Shown: in pieces, positions 9,237-17,884 of the stretch | How positions within the stretch are numbered: position 1 is the stretch's first letter | Layout of the letters: each line of letters starts with the position of its first letter | Position numbers and translations under genes: made by a program | Source: JACKBC01 sp041391125 | GTDB lineage: Bacteria; Chloroflexota; Anaerolineae; Caldilineales; Caldilineaceae | Length of the DNA stretch: 64,000 bases | Reading direction: 5' to 3' | NCBI GenBank assembly: GCA_041391125.1 | Contig: JAWKON010000007.1 | Span: forward strand, 124,001-188,000 | The notes under the pieces: model-generated | Told to the model about the DNA's origin: nothing | Seen by the model: only the letters and a program-made list of their open reading frames with translations | Database searches by the model: none

Positions 9237-9761
9237 CTAAAATTGAACGTCTTCGGCAGAAACCAACTTGGCAAACCAGTCGCCCAGCACCCAATTGTGA
9301 TGGGCAATAATTTGCGCCGCCGTCAAATCCTCCTTGCTCCACGTGCTGTGGGCGTCCTGCACCAACGTCACTGCGTATCCCTCGCTAGCGGCGCGGCGGC
9401 AGGTTGTATCCACACAATACTCAGTTTGAATGCCGGCCATAATCAGCTGCCCTATGCCTCTGGCATCCAGTTCTGCTTTGAGCGTGGTCTCGTAAAATGA
9501 ATCGGGCATTCGTTTCTGCACAATCAACTCACCCGATTGCGGCGTAATGGCCGGGTGGATCTGCCAGCCGGGTGCCCCTGGTGCGTGTGGCGCCCCTTCC
9601 GGGCCACAATGTTGCACATAGATAACCGGTGTTTGCGCAGCGCGCGCTCGTGCGATTAACCCCTGTAAACGGTTAAGCAATTGGTCTGCATCATATACGG
9701 GTTCCGGTGGATCAAACATGCAGTTTTGAACATCGATAATTAATAGTGCTTGCTTTGACAT
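9237..9761 (-). CDS. Isochorismatase-family cysteine hydrolase
   Basis: 174 residues, normal length for the family. The catalytic triad Asp10 (LIIDVQ), Lys83 and Cys116 (GIQTEYCVDTT) is in place, including the non-proline cis-peptide region before the Cys. Family members hydrolyse isochorismate, nicotinamide, N-carbamoyl or other amide substrates. With Thr-Glu rather than an aromatic cluster around the active site, the precise substrate cannot be assigned. It is divergently placed from the WYL regulator gene, whose product may control it. The start Met is followed at once by the first beta strand, supporting the chosen start. Confidence 0.87.
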   Translation of the reverse strand: MSKQALLIIDVQNCMFDPPEPVYDADQLLNRLQGLIARARAAQTPVIYVQHCGPEGAPHAPGAPGWQIHPAITPQSGELIVQKRMPDSFYETTLKAELDARGIGQLIMAGIQTEYCVDTTCRRAASEGYAVTLVQDAHSTWSKEDLTAAQIIAHHNWVLGDWFAKLVSAEDVQF

Positions 9762-10059
9762 GATTATTTTGTGGCTCCTTTTACCTCGTTGGCGGAGGCA
9801 TCGCGCTTATGTTGTATTTTGTGTTGCGCGATGATATTATCACTCCATGCGGACAGGATCGATCCTGATTTACCTCTTTTGCATCAAGATGCGCCAAGAC
9901 ATCACTTGTCACTAATCGAATCAACGCCGCCAACCAATCGTATACTCGCAGTTGGCATAGATGAAAAGGGTTACGTTCAATTTTAGTTGGGTGGTCGATT
10001 TTTATCTATGACGGAGCCAAAAGTAAGTCGTACATCTCAAATCGTAAATCGTAAATCCC
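9762..10059. other. Divergent intergenic region with 82-bp repeat
   Basis: No gene seen. The region holds copy B of the 82-bp element (9943-10020) and the short direct repeat AAATCGTAAATCGTAAAT just before the WYL regulator start. Promoters for both divergent genes must lie here, but none is clear by eye. Confidence 0.4.
9943..10020 (+). repeat. 82-bp dispersed element, copy B
   Basis: Contains GTTGGCATAGATGAAAA and TTTATCTATGACGGAGCC as imperfect inverted arms. It is the most diverged copy (GCAGTTGG for GCGGTTGG, CGGAGCC for CAGAGCC), yet keeps the arm complementarity. Confidence 0.8.
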
Positions 10060-11016
10060 ATGTACCATCCCACCACTCGCCTTCTTACCATACTCGAATT
10101 GCTGCAAGCCCGCGGTGCAATGAGCGGTGTAGAGTTGGCTGCGCGCCTGGAAGTGGATGTACGCACGGTGCGCCGCTACATCACCATGCTGCAGGATATG
10201 GCTGTTCCGATCGAGTCGGAGCGCGGACGGCATGGCTGTTACCGGCTGCGACCGGGCTACAAGCTGCCGCCGCTTATGTTTTCTCTGGATGAAGCAGTGG
10301 CTATCACCTTTGGCTTGCTGATAACGCGCCGGCTGGGGTTAGGTATCGATCCAGTCAGCGTGGAAGGGGCTTTGGCCAAATTGGAAAGGGTGTTGCCGGC
10401 TGAGGCGCGCGCGCCCGTTCATGCTATTGAAGAGGTGCTTCAGGTTGAAATGCAACTGCCGGACCGCGGGCCAGAGCAACAAGTGGTGGCTATATTGAGC
10501 CAGGCCGTTCAACGGCAGCACGCGGTGCTGCTGCACTATCGCGCCCTTAATGGCGCCGAAACTGAACGGGCGGTGGACCCCTATGGCGTACTCTATCGTA
10601 ACGGTTTTTGGTATATGGCGGGCTATTGTCATCTGCGTCAGGATTTGCGCGCCTTCCGGCTGGATCGTGTAGTGGACGTGGAATTGGGTATGGATTCTTT
10701 TGTGCGTCCGCCCCAGTTTGATCTGCTGGATTTTATTGAAGAATCAATTTCGCAAGCACCGGGATTGTGGCAGGTAGAGGTGTTATTGTATGTTTCAGTG
10801 GCAGAGGCGCGCCGCATCATCCCGCGCGCTGTGGGCGCCCCCCAGGCGCATGGCGATGGCGCATTACTGCGCGCCCACGTGCAGAGTCTAGACTGGTTTG
10901 CCTATTTTTTGGCCGGGTTGGACTGTCCATTAAAAGTGCTTGGTCCGTCGGAAGCGCGGGCTGCCCTGCAACAGTTGGCCAACAAACTGCAAAATATGGC
11001 GGATGACAGCAAATAA
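10060..11016 (+). CDS. YafY-type transcriptional regulator (HTH plus WYL domain)
   Basis: 318 residues. An N-terminal winged helix-turn-helix (about 5-60, with DVRTVRRYI as recognition helix) is followed by a WYL domain at about 140-215. The WYL part has the usual conserved Tyr, Arg and DPYGV...WY-AGYC pattern. A WCX-like C-terminal domain completes it. WYL domains bind nucleic-acid-type or nucleotide ligands and set DNA binding. The start ATG has no evident ribosome site; an in-frame ATG 60 bases downstream would cut into the HTH and is unlikely. It is divergent from the isochorismatase gene. Confidence 0.85.
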   Translation: MYHPTTRLLTILELLQARGAMSGVELAARLEVDVRTVRRYITMLQDMAVPIESERGRHGCYRLRPGYKLPPLMFSLDEAVAITFGLLITRRLGLGIDPVSVEGALAKLERVLPAEARAPVHAIEEVLQVEMQLPDRGPEQQVVAILSQAVQRQHAVLLHYRALNGAETERAVDPYGVLYRNGFWYMAGYCHLRQDLRAFRLDRVVDVELGMDSFVRPPQFDLLDFIEESISQAPGLWQVEVLLYVSVAEARRIIPRAVGAPQAHGDGALLRAHVQSLDWFAYFLAGLDCPLKVLGPSEARAALQQLANKLQNMADDSK

Positions 11017-11024
11017 ATTCCTTA

Positions 11025-11053
11025 TTGACAAATGATTAAAACATTGTTATAAT
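11025..11053 (+). promoter_or_regulatory. Consensus sigma-70 promoter of the TetR gene
   Basis: TTGACA at 11025-11030, a 17-base spacer, and TATAAT at 11048-11053: both hexamers match consensus exactly. Transcription would start near 11060, giving a leader of about 20 bases before the TetR start codon, which has no clear ribosome site. Confidence 0.8.
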
Positions 11054-11067
11054 ACTGAACATTGTTC
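11040..11067. promoter_or_regulatory. Two palindromic operators over the TetR promoter
   Basis: AACATTGTT (11040-11048) lies in the promoter spacer and GAACATTGTTC (11057-11067) over the expected start site. Their centres are 18 bases apart. The second word recurs exactly at 11732-11742, before the next gene. This is the classic layout for TetR autorepression. Confidence 0.7.
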
Positions 11068-11080
11068 GGAAATGTAAAAT

Positions 11081-11713
11081 ATGACAGAACTTAGCCCACG
11101 TGAAAAGCGCCAACAGCGCACCTATCAAGCCATTTTGGATGCCGCCCGTCAGATCATCACCGCCAAGGGGGTAGAGGCCCTCTCTATGCGCGGTCTGGCG
11201 CGCGCCATCGAGTACAGCCCCGCCGCGCTGTATGAGTATTTTGGCAGCAAGGAAGAGATTATTCAGGCCGTGGTAGAGCAGGGCTTTGAGCGTTTTACGG
11301 GCTATCTAGACCGCGTAGACAAAGCGCTGCCTGCGGCCCAATATGTGACCGAATTAGGCATGGCCTACATCAACTTCGCCGTACAGAATCCAGACTTCTT
11401 TTTGCTCATGTTTACTACGGCGCCTTTGGCTGGGGTATATAGTGATATGGCCAGTTCGACTGAGGCCATCGCCCATCTAAAGGCGGAACCGTCATTCTCG
11501 ATTCTGCTGCGTGGCGTGGAACGCGCCATTGCAGAGAGCGTAGCCAAAACGGGCGCTGATTATGGAGCATTCGAGATTGCTTATGCGCTTTGGACCCAAG
11601 TACACGGCATGGCCATGTTGCAAGTCACTAACTTGCGCCATATGCCATATGATTTTGAGCAGATTAACCGCTTGAGTTTGCATATTATGTACGTGGGGCT
11701 GGCGGCAGGGTAA
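11081..11713 (+). CDS. TetR/AcrR family transcriptional repressor
   Basis: 210 residues. The N-terminal HTH (about 10-57) has the family pattern AARQIITAKGVEALSMRGLARAIEYSPAALYEYFGSK-type helices, with ALYEYF in the recognition helix. The C-terminal ligand domain resembles the WHG subfamily. The gene has a consensus promoter overlapped by two palindromes, one of which also precedes the downstream membrane-protein gene. It therefore very likely represses itself and that gene until a small ligand binds. The ligand is unknown. Confidence 0.9.
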   Translation: MTELSPREKRQQRTYQAILDAARQIITAKGVEALSMRGLARAIEYSPAALYEYFGSKEEIIQAVVEQGFERFTGYLDRVDKALPAAQYVTELGMAYINFAVQNPDFFLLMFTTAPLAGVYSDMASSTEAIAHLKAEPSFSILLRGVERAIAESVAKTGADYGAFEIAYALWTQVHGMAMLQVTNLRHMPYDFEQINRLSLHIMYVGLAAG

Positions 11714-11731
11714 TTTTTTTTACGCATTACC

Positions 11732-11742
11732 GAACATTGTTC
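11732..11742. promoter_or_regulatory. Operator repeat before the 8-TM membrane-protein gene
   Basis: GAACATTGTTC, identical to the word at 11057-11067 over the TetR start site. It lies 79 bases before the start codon at 11821. No second copy or strong promoter is obvious here. Confidence 0.6.
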
Positions 11743-11820
11743 ATTAAATGTACAACGTAAACAAAACGAGAATATTGCCAACACTTTGCAACAATTCAAT
11801 CATTTTGGAGAAAAATAACC

Positions 11821-12822
11821 ATGAACCAAAAACGCGCTGTCCTTACCCCCGCAAATTATCTGCACAAAGCTTGGCGCTTCAACCGCCTTTTGACCACGGC
11901 GGTTGTCCTGCACTTTCTGCTCATACCCATCATACTGATCGCCATGTTTGTTGATCCAAAGATCATCACCGGCATCAACGGCTGGATCAAACCGCTCAAG
12001 TTTGCCATTTCGGGCGGCATTTATGGCCTAACTTTTGGCTGGTTCCTGACTTATGTGTCGGGCCGGCGACGCTGGGTTCAATTAGCAGCCAATGTGACGG
12101 GGCTGGCGCTGCTGGCGGAGACTACGCTGATCACGATGCAGGTGGTGCGCGGGGTGGCCAGCCATTTTAATGTGAGCACTACTTTCGACGGCGCAGTTTT
12201 TTCGACCATGGGATTATTCATCCTGCTGCTGGCGCTTATGAATTTGCTCACAGCAATTTTTCTGCTCTTCCAGCACCTGCCGGATCGGGTCTTTGCTTGG
12301 AGCTTGCGGCTGGGGCTGCTAATCTCGCTGGCGGGCATGGTGACCGGTTTTTTGATGACCGCTGGCCCCACGCCTGCGCAGGCCACGGCGTTGGCCGCCG
12401 GTGAAACCATCAACGCGATTGGCGCGCACAGTGTGGGGGTGGCCGATGGTGGACCGGGCCTGCCCCTGCTGGGCTGGAGCACTGCGGGCGGCGATCTGCG
12501 GGTGGCGCACTTCTTTGGGCTGCATGGATTGCAGGTATTACCACTGCTGGGGTGGCTGCTCACGCGCCGCCGGGCAAGGCAGCTGTTGGCCGAGGGGCAA
12601 CGCTATGCGCTGGTTTGGGCCGCCGGCTTGAGCTATTTGGGCTGGGTGATCTTGCTCACCTGGCAGGCGCTGCGCGGGCAGCCGCTGCTGGCGCTGGACG
12701 CCGCCACGGTATGGGCCTATGCGCTGCTGATTGGCTATACGCTACTGGCCGTGTTTGCCATTTTGGTCAGCCATATTGGCGTTGCGGCTGGCGAAAAATA
12801 TGGTGCGGCGTCTGGTGCTTAA
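11821..12822 (+). CDS. Conserved multi-pass membrane protein, TetR-controlled
   Basis: 333 residues with about eight membrane segments. I do not recognise a named family. Notable features are an extracytoplasmic-looking loop with GAHSVGVADGGPGLPLLGWS, then GDLRVAHFFGLHGLQVLP at the start of a later helix. Histidines and glycines inside a helix could bind heme or another cofactor; that is speculation. The start has GGAG ten bases upstream. It lies 107 bases after the TetR gene and carries the same operator word, so the pair is probably a regulator and its target, for example in membrane stress or efflux. Confidence 0.75.
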   Translation: MNQKRAVLTPANYLHKAWRFNRLLTTAVVLHFLLIPIILIAMFVDPKIITGINGWIKPLKFAISGGIYGLTFGWFLTYVSGRRRWVQLAANVTGLALLAETTLITMQVVRGVASHFNVSTTFDGAVFSTMGLFILLLALMNLLTAIFLLFQHLPDRVFAWSLRLGLLISLAGMVTGFLMTAGPTPAQATALAAGETINAIGAHSVGVADGGPGLPLLGWSTAGGDLRVAHFFGLHGLQVLPLLGWLLTRRRARQLLAEGQRYALVWAAGLSYLGWVILLTWQALRGQPLLALDAATVWAYALLIGYTLLAVFAILVSHIGVAAGEKYGAASGA

Positions 12823-13164
12823 GCGGCGCGCGATGCCTCTCCTCCCCCTGGCCCCCTCCTCTCCACGAGTGGAGAGGAGGGGGAACGATGTACTGCGTCC
12901 ACAACCTCCAGGTTAGGTCATTGTAGAAACATAATGGCATCCACGCGGCGCCTTAGCGGGTAAATTCAAACGGGCTGTGGCTGTAATACGCCGGTAATTC
13001 CTTTAAACGCGCCATAAACGAACGATAAACGGTAACGGTGATATGCTTTATTTGACATGCGCTAATCCAATCCGTTATGAGTATTTGTAATATCCCTGCT
13101 ATCTGCACAAACAATGAACGCACATGAAGCAACATCACAATCCCAGGTTAGGAGCAATGGCATT
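12823..13164. other. Intergenic region with perfect hairpin
   Basis: No gene seen. A perfect 15-base stem with a 2-base loop, CCCCCTCCTCTCCAC/GTGGAGAGGAGGGGG, lies at 12853-12884 shortly after the membrane-protein stop. It lacks a U tract, so it may be a repeat and not a simple terminator. Purine-rich tracts of similar words recur near 43.8 and 45-46 kb. Confidence 0.5.
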
Positions 13165-13950
13165 ATGCACAACGTCATCCGCACGTTACTCGTCGTTGGT
13201 GGTCTGTTGAATTTGGTTTTAGCTTTTGTGTTTTTTCAGAAGATGCCAATGGCGGCTGATATTTGGTCGTGGGATAATGAAGGGCGACTGTCGTTCATCT
13301 TTATGGCTTCCATGCAGGCGGCCATTGCTATCGCCATGCTCTGGATTGGTCTCTCTGGGGAAACCGCGGCGCTGGCGGCTGGTGGGCTTAACCTGGCCGT
13401 GATGATGACGGGATTGGCGGTTAGCCTCTTCTTTTGGGTGGGCGCGGATATTCCGTATCGGTTCGAATTGGGCACATTTTGCTTGCTCTTTGCGATCTTT
13501 AATTTGCTCCTGTTTTTATGGGCTCACCGCATCCCCATCCAAGATGGGCGGCCCATGCCGTCCTTTGTGCAATATTCATTTATTGTTTTCATCGCGGCGC
13601 TGCTCGGCGTGGGGGTGGCGCTCTTTATGGATTGGCCCAATATCTTTTCCTGGGACGTACCGCGCACCACAGCAGTGTTCTTTGGCTGGATGTTTTTTGG
13701 GGACGCCTTCTATTTCGGCTATGCACTCTATCGACGGCGCTGGGGCCTGGCCAGCGTACCGCTCCTCAGCTTTTTGGCCTACGATCTGGTTCTAATTCAG
13801 CCCTTCATCAAACGTCTGTTTACCGAGGATTTGGCCCTCATGCGCCAAGTCAGCTTGACTGCCTATATCTGCGTGCTGATCTATAGCGGGTTGCTGGCCA
13901 TTTACTATTTATTCATCCATATCGAAACGCGGCTGACTTTGACAAGATGA
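13165..13950 (+). CDS. Hypothetical multi-pass membrane protein
   Basis: 261 residues with about seven to eight hydrophobic segments; family not recognised. Conserved-looking features are a WSWDNEGRLSF loop after the first helix and FFGWMFFGDAFYFGYALY in a later helix. A start 51 bases upstream (13114) is possible, but the ATG at 13165 has AGGAG ten bases before it and removes a hydrophilic tail, so I prefer it. It may be co-transcribed with the gene at 11821, although a strong hairpin lies between them. Confidence 0.6.
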   Translation: MHNVIRTLLVVGGLLNLVLAFVFFQKMPMAADIWSWDNEGRLSFIFMASMQAAIAIAMLWIGLSGETAALAAGGLNLAVMMTGLAVSLFFWVGADIPYRFELGTFCLLFAIFNLLLFLWAHRIPIQDGRPMPSFVQYSFIVFIAALLGVGVALFMDWPNIFSWDVPRTTAVFFGWMFFGDAFYFGYALYRRRWGLASVPLLSFLAYDLVLIQPFIKRLFTEDLALMRQVSLTAYICVLIYSGLLAIYYLFIHIETRLTLTR

Positions 13951-14011
13951 CCGGATGACCAGGTGACAAGATGAAAAGGCGTCTCACCCTTTCACCTTGT
14001 CACCCTTTCAT
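13946..14011. repeat. GGTGACAAG-type hairpin repeat
   Basis: Contains GGTGACAAGATGAAAAGG and, inverted, CACCCTTTCACCTTGTCACC. The words match the perfect hairpin at 30251-30290. It begins at the 3' end of the membrane-protein gene, covering its last codon and stop. Confidence 0.6.
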
Positions 14012-14234
14012 AAAAACTCTCTTCCCCCTCGCACCCCCATCAGCTACAGTTATTGTTTTCCACTCAAACGCAGTGTAAAATAGTGAACGCTTCATCAGGC
14101 CATATTGACCATTCCCTCACAATACGGCGCTTTCCAGAAATTAGCCACAGTCTGTCCGCGGCACATCTTTTCTCGCAAATCATCTCGACCGATTCGTGTG
14201 TCGGGGACATCATGTGGACCCTATATCTTCTGGA

Positions 14235-17200
14235 ATGGCCGAAGGCGGGCGCACTATTTTGGCAGAAACACTGCACATTCAGCTGCTGGGAGAGTTTCGC
14301 ATACAACACGGTGACCGGCCGCTGGCCGAGTTCAATTCGCCGCGGCTGCAATCTCTATTATCTTATTTGGTGCTGCGTAGCGGCGTAGCCCAAACCAGGC
14401 AACATCTAGCCTTCCTTTTCTGGCCGGACTCGAGCGATTCGCAGGCGCGCACCAATTTGCGCAATGCCCTGCATCAATTGCGCAATATATTGCCCGGCAT
14501 CGATCTCTGCTTGCAGATCGACGCCTCATCTGTCATGTGGCGCGCGGACGCCCCGAGCCATGTGGATATAATTCGATTTGACCATCTGTTCAAACAGGCC
14601 GATCAGAAGCAATCGCCAGCCGCACAGCGTCAATTGCTGGAACAAGCTTTGACTCTGTACCGGGGTGATTTGCTGCCCGATTGCTATGAAGAATGGATTC
14701 TGCCGGAACGCGAAGAGTGGCGGCAAAAATATGGTGGGGGATTGGAAAAACTGGCGGATGTGTTGGAGAAGCAGCGCGACTATCGCGCGGCCATCGACCT
14801 GTGTCAGCGCCTGCTCAAGTTTGACCCGTTGCTCGAATCTACATACACGCGGCTCATGCGGCTGCACGCCCTCAACGGTGACCGGGCCGCCGCGCTGCGC
14901 GTTTACCACACCTGCATGACGACGCTTGTGCGCGAGCTTGGCGTGGAGCCAGGGCCAACCACCCAGGGCGTCTACGAGCAATTGCTCAACCTGGAAGCAA
15001 CGCCGGTAAAAAGCCCGTCATCGGCGGCTTCCGCGGCTTCCGCGGCTTCCCTCTTGTCTATTGAAACATCGCTGGTCGGGCGCGACGCGATCTGGCAGCA
15101 CATGCAGACCTTCTGGCAACAGGCGGCTGCCAATCGCCCAACTTTGCTCACCATCAGCGCCGAAGCCGGGCTGGGCAAGACGCGTCTGGCCACAGAATTG
15201 ATGGCATGGGCCAGTCGGCAGGGCATTCAAACCGCCACGGCTCATTGCTATGCCGCCGGTGGACGATTGGCTTTTGCACCCATTGTAGCGTGGCTGCGTT
15301 CAGCGGCGCTGGTGCAGGCGCGGCCCCCCATTGATCCGCGCCTCTTTGCGGAGGCTGCCCGCCTGTTGCCCGAACTGCTGCAAGAATATCCCAATTTAGC
15401 GCCGCCGGCGCCGGTGGCTCCGCAGACCGAATCTTGGCATCGGCAGCAACTTTTTGAAGCGCTGGCCCGCCTGGCCCTACCGGCGCCGCAACCTATTCTG
15501 CTAGTCTTGGACGATGCGCATTGGTGCGACGCCGATACCCTGGAATGGGTGCAATACCTGTTCCACACTTATCCCCACGCCCCGCTGCTTTTGCTGGCCA
15601 CACTACGCCCGGAAGAGACGCCGGTCGATCACCCCATGAGCGAACTCCAGCGCCAACTGGCCCGCGTGGGGCGCTTGCAACAGATTGAATTAGCGCCACT
15701 GACGCCCGCCGAAACTACCCAATTGGTCGAACAATTTGCCGGTCATGTGGCCGAGCATGAGCTGGATGAATCCTTTCGTCGACAGATTTATGCTGAAACC
15801 GAAGGCAATCCGCTCTTTATTTTGGAGACTGTGCGCTCCGCGCTGGATGCAAAGCACGAGACTTTCGGAAGCCGCCAGACCGATTCGTCTCGCACCACGT
15901 TACCGCCCAAGATCCGCGCCATTATGGAGACGCGCCTAACCCGGCTTTCGCCTTCGGCGCGTGATCTGGTCGCCATTGCGGCTCTGATCGGGCGGGCCTT
16001 TACGCTGGACATATTGGCCCATGTGGCGGAAATGAATGAGGACGATCTGCTGCTGGGGCTGGATGAGCTGTGGCAGCAACGCATTGTGCGCGAAGCCCTC
16101 GACGGCGATTTGGGCGGTGGCATGTATGATTTTGCGCATGACAAATTGCGTGAAGTGGCGCACGCCACCTTGAGCCCCATGCTGCGCCGCATGTTGCATC
16201 GCCGCCTGGCTAGTGCATTGGAAGAGCTTCATGCCGCCCATTTGGATGAAGTGGCCGCCCGCATTGCCTTGCACTACGAACAGGCGGGACAACCTCTGGT
16301 CGCCATCGACTACTATCAGCGCGCGGCGCACTTTGACCATCGGCGTTCGGCCCAGCACGAAGCCATTCTCCATCTGCAGCGGACGCTGGAACTGCTGGCA
16401 AAGTTGCCGGCCTCGGCGGCACGCGACGCCCAGGAACTAAAAATACAGCTTGTGCTGGGCGCGTTGCTGCTGGCCACGCGCGGTTATGCCGATGCGGCCG
16501 TGGAAGCCGCCTTTAGCCGGGCGTGGGCGCTCTGTCGCCACAGCGACGATCTGGCCGTCAAGTTCCAAACACTGTGGGGATTGGAGCGTTTTTACCTGGT
16601 CAAGCCGGAGCTGGAAAAGGGACAGGCGGCCGCTCAAGAGCTGCTTTTGCTGGCGCATCAGGCCGAAGATGCGGGGCTAATTTTGGAAGCAACGTACGCC
16701 ATGGGAACCTATCTTTTTCATCATGGCTCGCTGGGCGAGGCGCAGCGCTATTTGGAACAGACGTTGACGCTCTTTGACCGCACGCAGCATGGTGATCACG
16801 CGCTGCTTTATGCGCAAGATCCGCAGGTGGTGGCGCTCACCTATTTGGCGCTGGCGCTTTGGTGCCAGGGCTGGCTGGATCAAGCGCGCGCCCGCAGCCA
16901 GGAAGCCATTGCGATTGCCCGTCAAATTGAGCATCCCTATAGCCTGGTGGTGGCCTTGACGTATGCGGGCGTGCTGCATCAATTTGCCGATGAGGCGGCG
17001 GCCTGTGGAGAGATGGCGGCGCAGGCGAACGCTTTGGCCCAACAGCATGGTTTTAGCCTCTGGATCTCCATGGCGGGCTTTCTGCATGGGTGGGCGCTGG
17101 CGCAGCAGGGCGATGCACAGCGCGGGTTGGGTCTGATGATGCAGCACGCCGAAGGCTTTCGCCACACCGGTGCTGAACTCGGTTCGGCCTATTCCGCCGC

Positions 17201-17600
17201 CATGCTGGCCCAATGTCTGCAGCGCTTTGGGCAGATAGATAGCGCACAGATGATGATGCAGCAGTCTTTGGCGCTTTTGGACAAAACGCAAGAACGGCTT
17301 TGCGCCGCCGAAATTCAGCGTATTCAAGGCGAGCTGTGGCTGGCGACACAAGGACAAAATCACGAGAATGTTGCGTGGGTACGCGCTAAATTTGAATCTG
17401 CATTGACCATTGCACGCGAGCAAAATGCCCATTGGTGGGCACTGCGTGTGGCTCTAAGCCTTGTGCATCTTGCCCCAAACGACGAAAATTTGTCGGCAGC
17501 TATTCAACAACTCAAGTCAATCGTCGGTTGGTTTACGGAAGGCGCCGAACAGCCCATTTTACAAGAGGCGCGCGCAGTTTTACAACGGCTCAAAATGTAA
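14235..17600 (+). CDS. SARP/LAL-type regulator: HTH, BTAD, AAA ATPase and TPR domains
   Basis: About 1121 residues. The order is an OmpR-like winged helix (LHIQLLGEFRI start), a BTAD domain (RGDLLPDCYEEW to GVEPGPTTQGVYEQL, about 100-255), and an AAA_16 ATPase. The ATPase has Walker A AEAGLGKT and Walker B ILLVLDDAHW. A long C-terminal region of TPR-like helices follows. Such proteins sense signals through the ATPase/TPR part and activate transcription through the HTH. The start at 14235 is chosen because the family begins just before the first strand; a GTG at 14196 would add 13 unrelated residues. Its 3' end was copied during a local duplication, with a remnant at 20165-20247. Confidence 0.85.
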   Translation: MAEGGRTILAETLHIQLLGEFRIQHGDRPLAEFNSPRLQSLLSYLVLRSGVAQTRQHLAFLFWPDSSDSQARTNLRNALHQLRNILPGIDLCLQIDASSVMWRADAPSHVDIIRFDHLFKQADQKQSPAAQRQLLEQALTLYRGDLLPDCYEEWILPEREEWRQKYGGGLEKLADVLEKQRDYRAAIDLCQRLLKFDPLLESTYTRLMRLHALNGDRAAALRVYHTCMTTLVRELGVEPGPTTQGVYEQLLNLEATPVKSPSSAASAASAASLLSIETSLVGRDAIWQHMQTFWQQAAANRPTLLTISAEAGLGKTRLATELMAWASRQGIQTATAHCYAAGGRLAFAPIVAWLRSAALVQARPPIDPRLFAEAARLLPELLQEYPNLAPPAPVAPQTESWHRQQLFEALARLALPAPQPILLVLDDAHWCDADTLEWVQYLFHTYPHAPLLLLATLRPEETPVDHPMSELQRQLARVGRLQQIELAPLTPAETTQLVEQFAGHVAEHELDESFRRQIYAETEGNPLFILETVRSALDAKHETFGSRQTDSSRTTLPPKIRAIMETRLTRLSPSARDLVAIAALIGRAFTLDILAHVAEMNEDDLLLGLDELWQQRIVREALDGDLGGGMYDFAHDKLREVAHATLSPMLRRMLHRRLASALEELHAAHLDEVAARIALHYEQAGQPLVAIDYYQRAAHFDHRRSAQHEAILHLQRTLELLAKLPASAARDAQELKIQLVLGALLLATRGYADAAVEAAFSRAWALCRHSDDLAVKFQTLWGLERFYLVKPELEKGQAAAQELLLLAHQAEDAGLILEATYAMGTYLFHHGSLGEAQRYLEQTLTLFDRTQHGDHALLYAQDPQVVALTYLALALWCQGWLDQARARSQEAIAIARQIEHPYSLVVALTYAGVLHQFADEAAACGEMAAQANALAQQHGFSLWISMAGFLHGWALAQQGDAQRGLGLMMQHAEGFRHTGAELGSAYSAAMLAQCLQRFGQIDSAQMMMQQSLALLDKTQERLCAAEIQRIQGELWLATQGQNHENVAWVRAKFESALTIAREQNAHWWALRVALSLVHLAPNDENLSAAIQQLKSIVGWFTEGAEQPILQEARAVLQRLKM

Positions 17601-17622
17601 GCACAATGTTACTTTTGAGAGG

Positions 17623-17651
17623 TTGACATAAAAACTATTACGTATTATAGT
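17623..17651 (+). promoter_or_regulatory. Promoter of first TPR histidine kinase
   Basis: TTGACA (17623-17628), 17-base spacer, TATAGT (17646-17651). It starts 23 bases after the BTAD gene stop. The equivalent position after the BTAD remnant also carries TTGACA and a 17-base spacer, so the site was kept after duplication. Confidence 0.6.
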
Positions 17652-17726
17652 TCTCTTAAATATATACCCCCCCTGCGTTATACTTACAATTGCCATAAAG
17701 TAACATCCTTCACATCTACAAAATTA

Positions 17727-17809
17727 GTAACTACCAACCCGTTCCCTGAGCCTGTCGGAGGGAACCTGGCCTTCGATAAGCTCAGGCCTCGAAGGGCTTA
17801 GTAGTTGAC
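17727..17809. repeat. Palindromic hairpin repeat, GTAACTACC family, copy 3
   Basis: Opens with GTAACTACCAACCCGTTCCC, as in copy 1, and closes with TTAGTAGTTGAC. The interior is longer, with a second CCTTCGATAAGCTCAGG core. It may be a composite of two copies. It lies in the leader between the promoter and the kinase gene. Confidence 0.7.
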
Positions 17810-17884
17810 AAAATTATTACTTTATGCAGCCCTCCAAGTATAAATGCTGCCCTGTTTGCCCATTACCCATACCCATAAATCCTG

